This document shows, in pieces, positions 1-5,087 of a DNA stretch of 5,106 nucleotides. This DNA comes from a bacterium. Lineage in GTDB: Bacteria; Electryoneota; RPQS01. Below the pieces are notes generated by a model that saw only the letters and a list, made by a program, of their open reading frames with translations, ran no database searches and was not told where the DNA came from. Position 1 is the first letter of the stretch. Every line of letters starts with the position of its first letter. A program made the position numbers and the translations under genes. The DNA lies in NCBI GenBank assembly GCA_018814465.1, contig JAHIZR010000384.1, forward strand, positions 1-5,106, given 5' to 3'.

Positions 1-345
1 GACACCCGCTTGCGCGCCGAATTCTTTTATCCGGTGCAGTGTGCGATGAAGATGGGGACTGACTTCCTGATGAACGGTAATTTCATGCGCGCCCGCTTTG
101 ACATAGGATTCCAGCGACTTTTCCGGCTCTTCGATCATCAGATGAACATCCAGTTTCAATTCTGTGATTTGCGAGAGCTGTTTGATAATCGGCGGGCCGA
201 AGGTCAAATTGGGGACGAAGTGACCGTCCATGATATCGCAATGAATACAGTCGGCTCCGCCCTGCTCGCAAGCATGGATTTGATCAACGAGATGCATGAA
301 ATCCGCTGCGAGAATAGAGGGAGCGATTTGAATGTGCTTGTGCAA
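1..345 (-). CDS. rpe: ribulose-phosphate 3-epimerase, N-terminal half (cut by window edge)
   Basis: The enzyme interconverts D-ribulose 5-phosphate and D-xylulose 5-phosphate in the cytosolic pentose phosphate pathway. The 115 visible codons read as the first half of the TIM-barrel family (usually about 215-225 residues). They show the opening IAPSILAADF strand (residues 7-16, Ser10), the metal/catalytic strand CDIMDGHFVPN (His35, Asp37, Met39) and DVHLMIEEP with the third metal His68. The second catalytic Asp and the phosphate-binding loops lie beyond the left edge. The start is chosen as TTG at 345-343, because an in-frame TAA lies at 354-352 and no ATG precedes the conserved IAPS strand. 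No Shine-Dalgarno is visible, so the start is the weak point. An ATT at 333-331 is the only other near candidate. It lies downstream of the PASTA gene after a 231-nt gap and may have its own promoter, but none is obvious. Family assignment is very secure. Confidence 0.95.
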   Translation of the reverse strand, partial: MHKHIQIAPSILAADFMHLVDQIHACEQGGADCIHCDIMDGHFVPNLTFGPPIIKQLSQITELKLDVHLMIEEPEKSLESYVKAGAHEITVHQEVSPHLHRTLHRIKEFGAQAGV

Positions 346-413
346 GGGGGATTAAAGTTTATCGTGAACTGATTAGAGCGTATCCCCAAAATAGTCGTAG
401 GTGAATCGATACT

Positions 414-536
414 CCGGCTCGGCGAGAATCGGGATTCCGGATAAACTGCCTTTAGGTGATACTTAGGTAAACGTACTTCCGCAGTTTTCCGGAATGACAG
501 ATTGGAACGTTCAATGTGCTTAGACCGGCTCGGCGA
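414..536. repeat. 12-bp perfect direct repeat flanking a 99-bp segment
   Basis: CCGGCTCGGCGA occurs at 414-425 and again at 525-536, enclosing 99 bp that contain the inverted repeat at 434-495. A related but imperfect form, GCCTCGGCGA, is the last 10 bases of the window (5097-5106). The layout resembles a small inserted element with duplicated flanks, or two copies of a dispersed GC-rich word. The outer ends of the 99-bp segment are not inverted repeats of each other, which weakens the insertion reading. Confidence 0.5.
434..495. repeat. imperfect inverted repeat, about 15-bp arms, 31-nt loop
   Basis: The left arm ATTCCGGATAAACTGC (434-449) is the reverse complement of the right arm GCAGTTTTCCGGAAT (481-495), except for one extra base in the left arm. 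The transcript of the rpe strand could therefore fold into a stem with a single bulged nucleotide and a 31-nt loop. The loop holds two TTAGGTRA words (452-459, 463-470). It could be a leader hairpin, a processing site or the core of a repeat element. Nothing in the sequence decides between these. Confidence 0.6.
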
Positions 537-576
537 CGCTTAGCTCATTACTACTTTGCTAACCGGGGAACGTGTG

Positions 577-1395
577 CTATTCGTCCTCTTCTGAATCCTG
601 TTCAGGCTCCGGTTCAGTCTCTTCGTGAACGGGGACCGGAACCGCGACAACAAGATCAACACGAGTCCCGCGGCTGACTTTACTGCCGGTGCGGATGCTT
701 TGCGCGATGACCGTTCCCGCCGTGTAGACGTCGGTTTCCTTGCGGGAAACGCGGCCCAGTTCCAGACCCGCTTCAATGAGGGCGAGCCGAGCGTCATGCA
801 GCGGCTTCTCGATTAATTCGGGGACATGAATCGACTCAGGTTCTTCACCAAGCGAGACGATAAGGCGCATGGTACTGCCGGGTTCGATTTGTTCGCCTTC
901 AGCCGGGATTTGTTCAAGTACGAGCCCCTTCTCGGTCATTTTCGAGAATTGATAGGAGACTTCGGTCTGACCGCAAATCAAACCAATGTTGCGGCAGCGT
1001 ATCTGCGCATCACGAACTCCGAGCCCGACCAGATAGGGAACGGTCTGAATCTCAGCGAGTTTCGCCGGCACAACATGAATCTTACGGCCCGGTTTGGACA
1101 GGGATTTTGCAAGCGGACGCTGTTCCAGAATCGTATCCGACTCCCCTCTATTAGCCAGCTTGGGAGGATCTATAATTAACTGAAATCCTTGCTGGGATGC
1201 AACTATTTGGGCGGCTTCGAGCGACAATCCGATCAAATCGGGAACTTCCATCTCATTGCCCTGCCGAGTATAGGCAGGCATGATAATGAAGTCAAACAGC
1301 AGAAAGAGCATCACGAGTGCCACCAAGCCGATTAACAGGCTCTGCGACACTCGTGAAGTTATGAGGCGCATGAATATAAAAAAGGTGCTTTTCAA
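577..1395 (-). CDS. membrane-anchored protein with three PASTA domains, no kinase domain
   Basis: This 272-residue protein has a short cytoplasmic N-terminus, one membrane segment (about residues 18-40, ending FDFIIMPAYTRQG) and three tandem PASTA repeats: about 47-112 (VPDLIGLSLEAA), 116-183 (VPYLVGLGVRDA) and 187-252 (VPELIEKPLHDA). A proline/acidic tail (253-272) closes it. PASTA domains generally sit outside the membrane and bind peptidoglycan or muropeptides in Ser/Thr kinases and PBPs. A periplasmic wall-binding or sensing role is therefore inferred, not shown. No kinase, transpeptidase or other catalytic domain is present. PASTA2 carries two cysteines (134, 141). The start used is TTG at 1395, overlapping the rsmB stop as TTGA and fitting translational coupling. 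ATG at 1371 (residue 9) is the alternative. Neither has a Shine-Dalgarno. The gene occupies the position prkC has in Firmicutes. The domain call is secure; the function is unknown. Confidence 0.9.
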   Translation of the reverse strand: MKSTFFIFMRLITSRVSQSLLIGLVALVMLFLLFDFIIMPAYTRQGNEMEVPDLIGLSLEAAQIVASQQGFQLIIDPPKLANRGESDTILEQRPLAKSLSKPGRKIHVVPAKLAEIQTVPYLVGLGVRDAQIRCRNIGLICGQTEVSYQFSKMTEKGLVLEQIPAEGEQIEPGSTMRLIVSLGEEPESIHVPELIEKPLHDARLALIEAGLELGRVSRKETDVYTAGTVIAQSIRTGSKVSRGTRVDLVVAVPVPVHEETEPEPEQDSEEDE

Positions 1396-2744
1396 GGGGA
1401 ACGACGCAACCGGGAGGCAAAAGCTCCATCGGTGCCGTGAACATGTGTGAAGGTTTCCATATCGCCATGCGGACTGACTACCGCTTCGGGCAGGAATCCG
1501 CGGGCATCTTCCTTATGAAATTCAGGATGGGTTTTCAGGAAATCGTTGATGACATCCTGATCTTCCGAGGGCAGAATACTACAGGTTGAATAGACCAAGA
1601 CCCCACCGGGCTTGACCAGCTCCGATGCTTTATCCAGAATCTCAACCTGCTGCCGGTGCTGTTCCGCGATATGATGACTTTTTCGGCGCCAGCGCACATC
1701 GGGCTGTTTTCTTAACAAACCTGTTGATGAACAGGGAACATCACAGAGAATCCTGTCAAAACCCGGGTCTTTTAATTCCCGAACATCGGCAACCATGACG
1801 CGAATGTTATCCGCATGCACGCGATCGATATTGTCGCGCAGTCGTGTGACACGATCCTCCGTGACATCAACCGCCAGGATTTCGCCAATACCCATCATGA
1901 GACGGTTGATCGCGATGGTTTTGCCGCCGGGCGCGGCACAGGCGTCAAGCACTCGTTCGCCGGGTTCCGGAGCAAGCAGTTGAACGGCTAATCCGGCGCT
2001 TTCGTCCTGAACGGTGATTTCGCCTGCATCCAGCAACGGCTGAATCTGTCCGATGGATGAAGTTTCGAGTCGAACATACCCCGGCTTCAAATCCGAAAGA
2101 GTGAATTTAATCGCCTTCGAATGCAGATAGTCCGTCAGTCTTGTCAGCGAGGCTTCCAGATCGGCATCGTTAACACAGATCGTCAAGGGAGCGCGTTCAT
2201 TATTCATTCTAAGGGCGGTTTCAGCCCCTTCCAAGCCAAAACGTTCGACAAGCTGACGAACGATCCAACGCGGGTGCGAATGAAAGAAAGCCAATCTGGC
2301 AACATCATCAGCCCCTTCCGGCGGAGTACTCCAGCGCTCGCGCTCACGCGCCAGCCGCCTTAGAATGGCATTGGTTAATCCTCCCGCCTTGCGACCGTGC
2401 TTTTGAATCGCGATTTCGACTGTTTGGCTGACGGCGGCATGATCCGGGATGCGATCCTGACAGAAAAGCTGATACGCACCCATGCGAAGCAGTGTCCGCA
2501 TGCTGGGATTGGCGCGACGATAGTCTCCGCGGAAAATGGGAGCTATCACGGAGTCCAGTCGTCCGCGCCAGCGAATCGCCCCCCAGAACAAATCCGCCGC
2601 TAAGGCGCGATCACTCCCCCGGAAAGAGGAAAGTGACAAATGTCTGGAGAGGACTTCGTCCGCGTACTCGGGACCGGACTCGAAATCATTCAGGGATTCG
2701 GCTGCGAGGCTACGAGATGTGGCCGGCAATTGATCTGTTTCCAT
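1392..2744 (-). CDS. rsmB: 16S rRNA (cytosine(967)-C(5))-methyltransferase RsmB
   Basis: The cytosolic enzyme uses S-adenosylmethionine to methylate C5 of cytosine 967 (E. coli numbering) of 16S rRNA. The 450-residue protein has both family domains. The N-terminal half (about 10-160) is NusB-like RNA-binding, with the typical stretches DLFWGAIRWRGRLD and DHAAVSQTVE. The C-terminal half is the Rossmann methyltransferase: VQDESAGL (245-252), SAM-binding DACAAPGGKT (267-276), AVD (291-293), the PCS motif CDVPCSSTG (334-342, Cys338) and the STCS motif (386-389, Cys388, the expected nucleophile). It ends with the usual HGTDGAFASRLRR (436-448). The length fits the family (about 430-450). The start ATG at 2744 has a good AAGGA site 6 nt upstream. 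It is the first visible gene of the minus-strand block and shares a 123-nt spacer with the divergent acyltransferase gene. All key residues are intact. NusB-less relatives such as RsmF are excluded by the N-terminal domain. Confidence 0.96.
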   Translation of the reverse strand: METDQLPATSRSLAAESLNDFESGPEYADEVLSRHLSLSSFRGSDRALAADLFWGAIRWRGRLDSVIAPIFRGDYRRANPSMRTLLRMGAYQLFCQDRIPDHAAVSQTVEIAIQKHGRKAGGLTNAILRRLARERERWSTPPEGADDVARLAFFHSHPRWIVRQLVERFGLEGAETALRMNNERAPLTICVNDADLEASLTRLTDYLHSKAIKFTLSDLKPGYVRLETSSIGQIQPLLDAGEITVQDESAGLAVQLLAPEPGERVLDACAAPGGKTIAINRLMMGIGEILAVDVTEDRVTRLRDNIDRVHADNIRVMVADVRELKDPGFDRILCDVPCSSTGLLRKQPDVRWRRKSHHIAEQHRQQVEILDKASELVKPGGVLVYSTCSILPSEDQDVINDFLKTHPEFHKEDARGFLPEAVVSPHGDMETFTHVHGTDGAFASRLRRSP

Positions 2745-2750
2745 TGCAGA

Positions 2751-2755
2751 TCCTT
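2751..2755 (-). promoter_or_regulatory. Shine-Dalgarno site of rsmB
   Basis: AAGGA reads on the minus strand at 2755-2751, with 6 nt before the ATG at 2744. It fixes the rsmB start and is one of only two good ribosome binding sites in the window. Confidence 0.75.
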
Positions 2756-2773
2756 AACAATTAAGCAATTCTA
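2753..2773 (-). promoter_or_regulatory. possible -10 and 13-bp palindrome upstream of rsmB
   Basis: On the minus strand, TAGAAT (2773-2768) matches TATAAT at five of six positions and would start transcription near 2761. No matching -35 lies 16-18 nt further upstream. The palindrome CTTAA-n3-TTAAG (2753-2765) covers the start of the transcript and the first bases of the Shine-Dalgarno site. It could be a weak operator or a small hairpin. Both readings are tentative because the stretch is AT-rich. Confidence 0.25.
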
Positions 2774-2808
2774 AGATTGAGACGCAAGACCGCCCCGGTG
2801 CAGCCCGC

Positions 2809-2836
2809 TTGACATGTGATTCTATTTTCCTTTATT
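2809..2836 (+). promoter_or_regulatory. sigma70-type promoter of the acyltransferase-glycosyltransferase pair
   Basis: A perfect TTGACA (2809-2814) is followed after 16 nt by TTTATT (2831-2836, four of six matches to TATAAT). Transcription would start near 2843, giving a leader of about 25 nt that carries the ribosome binding site at 2857-2860. The position in the divergent spacer and the short leader support it. The -10 is weak. Confidence 0.55.
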
Positions 2837-2856
2837 TAGACTCCCTTCATTCACTT

Positions 2857-2860
2857 AGGG
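2857..2860 (+). promoter_or_regulatory. ribosome binding site deciding a TTG start
   Basis: AGGG lies 7 nt before the TTG at 2868. An in-frame TAG at 2856-2858 closes the frame just upstream, so no earlier start is possible. The site therefore supports TTG as the real start codon of the acyltransferase gene. Confidence 0.6.
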
Positions 2861-2867
2861 TTTCCGA

Positions 2868-3743
2868 TTGAAATCCACTCTCTCACATAGAATTCAATAT
2901 TTCATCGTACTGATTCTAATCTCCATTTTGCGGATTGTCCCGCGCCGGATTCGCGGCTGGATTGGCGCATCATTAGGTCAAGCTGTTTATTTAATTGGAA
3001 TTAGGAGAAGCGTAGTCTGCGAAAACCTCAGAGCCGCCTTTCCGGGAATCCCTGAAGCCGGAGTGCGCAAGACAGCAGCAGGCGTTTACAGGCATTTCGG
3101 AACCCTCGCGACAAGTTTGGTAGAATTGCCGAGACTGGACGAATCGGCGCTAAACTCATGGATATTTACCGAAAACGGGGACGTTTTAGACGAAGCATTG
3201 GCCGAGGGCAGGGGGTGTATTATGGTATCGGGACATATGGGGAATTGGGAAATCGGGGGATGTTTGGCTGCGGCGAGAGGCATTCCAACGACATTTGTGG
3301 TCACCACACAGCGAAATAAGCTGATTGAAGCCAAGTTCGACCGCTATCGGGAAGCCTCCGGCGCTGAGATCGTCAAGAGAAGAGTTGCCACAAGAGGAGT
3401 GCTCTCCGCTCTTAAGCGAAAACGATTGGTCGCTATCTTAATCGATCAGGATGCGCATGAGGATGGAGCTTTCGTCCCCTTCTTCGGACGGCTTGCCTCC
3501 ACTCCGCGAGGACCTGCCGTGCTGCATCTGAGGACCGGCGCTCCCTTGGTTTTCGGATACTCGCTTCGCTTGCCCGGGGAACGATATCGGCTGCACTATG
3601 AGCGTATCGACACGACGGGGATCACCGATGCCGATGAATTGACGGCGCTCTTAACCCAAAAACTTGAAACCGCGATCCGGATTCGTCCCGAGCAGTGGTT
3701 TTGGATGCACCGCAGATGGAAAACCCGCCCTCCAAAGTCCTGA
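2868..3743 (+). CDS. LpxL/HtrB-family lipid A (lysophospholipid) acyltransferase
   Basis: The predicted inner-membrane enzyme would transfer an acyl chain from acyl-ACP to a lipid A precursor or a similar glycolipid. The 291-residue product has the family's usual length (about 290-310). An N-terminal hydrophobic anchor (about 9-25) comes first. The catalytic HX4E box GHMGNWE follows, with His123 and Glu128. Then come the Arg/Asn region RNKLIEAKFDRYREASG (149-165), LIDQDAHEDG (191-200), FFGRLASTPRGPA (205-217), TGAP (223-226) and the C-terminal RPEQWFWMHRRWKTRP (273-288). These are hallmark blocks of Lip_A_acyltrans proteins. The start is TTG at 2868, backed by AGGG 7 nt upstream and a TAG that blocks extension. 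A TTGACA promoter precedes it, and its end overlaps the GT9 gene by 28 nt. The exact acceptor and acyl chain (LpxL, LpxM or another member) cannot be told from sequence, so no symbol is given. Confidence 0.9.
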   Translation: MKSTLSHRIQYFIVLILISILRIVPRRIRGWIGASLGQAVYLIGIRRSVVCENLRAAFPGIPEAGVRKTAAGVYRHFGTLATSLVELPRLDESALNSWIFTENGDVLDEALAEGRGCIMVSGHMGNWEIGGCLAAARGIPTTFVVTTQRNKLIEAKFDRYREASGAEIVKRRVATRGVLSALKRKRLVAILIDQDAHEDGAFVPFFGRLASTPRGPAVLHLRTGAPLVFGYSLRLPGERYRLHYERIDTTGITDADELTALLTQKLETAIRIRPEQWFWMHRRWKTRPPKS

Positions 3744-4744
3744 TCTTCGATACAGCCTGGCTGGGCGATGTGATCTTCACAACCTCGCTGATCGGATCGG
3801 TGAAGAAAGTCTGGCCAACCGTGAAGCTGCACGTACTCGTGGCAAAGCGAGGAGAATTGCTGATTCGCAATCACCCGCTTGTCGACAAGGTCTGGATCTA
3901 CGATAAGAACGGTTCCGAAAATTCGCTGGGAGATTTATTCCGGCTGGCGAGTAAGCTGAAGGCCGAAACGTTTGATATTGTTCTCAACGCGCATCCCTCC
4001 TTTCGCAGCAGGCTCATCACAAGATTAACCGGAGCGCCTATTCGAGCAGGATATTATGGCTTCGGATCCGGACTTGCCTTCACGCATCGCATCGAGAACA
4101 GCCTTGAGGTGAAGCCCGATCATGCGCAGCGGAGAGTGGATTTATTGCGAGTGCTCGTCCATGAGGCAACGATTGAACCGCTGCAAGTCGGAGTCACGCC
4201 GGAAACTAAGCAACTTGCTTTTGCTCTTGTCAGAAAACTTGCCGGCGCGGAAAAGCCTCTGCTGGGACTCATTCCGGGGTCGGCCAGATTAACCAAGATG
4301 TGGCCGCGGGATCACTTTTCCGCCATCGCCAAACGTTGGATTCGCGACAAAAACGGAATTGCGCTTGTCTTTGGGGGGAAACACGAAACGAGTTTGGTGA
4401 AGTTGATCTGTGATTCCGTGGGAGAGAATTGCCATCCAATCGTCAACCTTCCTTTGGATGAAGTGGCGGGACTACTCGCACAGTGTTCATGCACTGTCGG
4501 GAATGACACGGGAGTTTCTTTCCTGGCGATTGCCGCAGGATGCGCGAAAGTGCTGGTGCTGTACGGGTGCACTCAGGTGAACTACTCCTTCCCGCTGCCG
4601 CATAAGGCGATTGCCGCGGGTGTGCCCTGCTGTCTGCCGCCGACCGGGCATGGTCGCGCAAGCTGTAAATGGGGAGAAACTCCATGGTGCATGCAGCAGA
4701 TCAGCGTGGAACGGGTGTGGAGCGAACTGGAGGCGGATTCTTAG
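3716..4744 (+). CDS. glycosyltransferase family 9 (LPS heptosyltransferase-like)
   Basis: This GT-B enzyme probably adds an ADP-activated heptose or related sugar to the LPS inner core on the cytoplasmic face of the inner membrane. The 342 residues show the family blocks in order. These are the first strand KVLIFDTAWLGDVIFTTSL (7-25; Asp18 aligns with the proposed catalytic Asp13 of WaaC) and HPLVDKVW (53-60). They continue with LIPGSARLTKMWPRDHF (185-201; Lys194 at the nucleotide-phosphate site), FGG (219-221), GNDTG (262-266) and VLYGCTQ (281-287). The last block is the cysteine-rich end CC-n10-C-n7-CM (Cys305, 306, 317, 325), also common in WaaF-like proteins. His of the DTGxxH motif is Phe269, which is unusual. 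ATG at 3716 is preferred because the core fold begins at residue 7. GTG at 3695 would add seven residues. No strong ribosome binding site is seen, and the 28-nt overlap suggests coupling to the acyltransferase. Donor and acceptor are unproven. Confidence 0.88.
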   Translation: MENPPSKVLIFDTAWLGDVIFTTSLIGSVKKVWPTVKLHVLVAKRGELLIRNHPLVDKVWIYDKNGSENSLGDLFRLASKLKAETFDIVLNAHPSFRSRLITRLTGAPIRAGYYGFGSGLAFTHRIENSLEVKPDHAQRRVDLLRVLVHEATIEPLQVGVTPETKQLAFALVRKLAGAEKPLLGLIPGSARLTKMWPRDHFSAIAKRWIRDKNGIALVFGGKHETSLVKLICDSVGENCHPIVNLPLDEVAGLLAQCSCTVGNDTGVSFLAIAAGCAKVLVLYGCTQVNYSFPLPHKAIAAGVPCCLPPTGHGRASCKWGETPWCMQQISVERVWSELEADS

Positions 4745-5000
4745 GAGAGGCTTTGGCTGTGCAGCGATTCCTTCCTGCGAGCTTGAGAATGCTATAGAAT
4801 CTGCGGGGGAGAAATATTTTTTTGACCGAACGAACTCAGCCAATTTCTTGTTTGTATGTAATATAGCACACATTGTATTGCTCGATTTTCGTGTATTTTG
4901 GCAGTATTTGAGTAGATTTTGGGTCGAACTTGTTCCATTTGGGCTTGTTCTGAAGATAATTTGCATTTCAGACATATTGTGATTTTGATAGCAAGAATTT

Positions 5001-5029
5001 AATATAATACATTATTAGATGTTTATCAA
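5001..5029 (-). promoter_or_regulatory. possible minus-strand promoter in the AT-rich tail
   Basis: On the minus strand, TTGATA (5029-5024) and TATATT (5006-5001) each match consensus at five of six positions, with a 17-nt spacer. A transcript would start near 4994 and run toward the end of the GT9 gene. No convincing gene lies in its path, and such matches arise easily by chance in a stretch with about 20% GC. Confidence 0.25.
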
Positions 5030-5075
5030 GTTTTTTGTTGTATATAGTGTATTTATTACTTGTAAGGTGAAGATT

Positions 5076-5087
5076 CCGGGCGCCCGG
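5076..5087. repeat. 12-bp perfect GC palindrome
   Basis: CCGGGCGCCCGG is its own reverse complement and marks the abrupt change from AT-rich to GC-rich sequence at the right edge. With no spacer between its arms it is a poor RNA hairpin. It could be a protein-binding site or part of a repeat or RNA gene that continues outside the window. Confidence 0.45.

Larger units (their letters stand above)
346..576. other. gene-free spacer between the PASTA gene and rpe
   Basis: No reading frame with coding character is present on either strand. The spacer holds a 12-bp direct repeat (414-425 and 525-536), an imperfect inverted repeat (434-449 with 481-495), and three copies of TAGGTRA (398-404, 453-459, 464-470), the last two 11 nt apart, about one helical turn. 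In the sense of the minus-strand genes, the inverted repeat is not followed by a T-run, so it is not a canonical intrinsic terminator. No convincing -35/-10 pair for rpe was found. In Firmicutes with a similar gene order, rsgA occupies this place. Confidence 0.7.

Noticed and set aside
10..389. Open frames (10-372 plus, 204-389 minus) over the rpe region
   Set aside because: The third frame on the minus strand reads an unmistakable ribulose-phosphate 3-epimerase with its catalytic residues. The others are shadows.
434..495. Intrinsic terminator for the rsmB-PASTA transcript
   Set aside because: The stem is strong enough, but the loop is 31 nt and no T-run follows in the minus-strand direction.
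577..1179. Open frames on the plus strand (625-816, 826-1179) and a second minus frame (540-797) over the PASTA gene
   Set aside because: They lie across a gene with three clear PASTA domains and show no motif of their own, so they are shadows.
4745..4830. Rho-independent terminator after the GT9 gene at the T-run 4816-4822
   Set aside because: No GC-rich inverted repeat lies directly before the T-run. The short GCTG/CAGC match is over 50 nt away with a 2-nt loop.
4487..4975. Long minus-strand open frame through the AT-rich tail into the GT9 gene
   Set aside because: Its second half is antisense to a secure gene and its composition is serine-rich, like random translation. It has no Shine-Dalgarno and no recognisable motif, despite a promoter-like sequence upstream.
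4611..4982. Plus-strand open frame bridging the GT9 end and the AT-rich tail
   Set aside because: The first part is GT9 sequence in another frame and the rest is translated AT-rich DNA. There is no ribosome binding site and no family resemblance.
4985..5008. Plus-strand promoter TTGATA plus TATAAT
   Set aside because: The TATAAT at 5003-5008 is perfect, but the spacer is only 12 nt. The next -35 candidate (TTGTGA at 4977) gives 20 nt.
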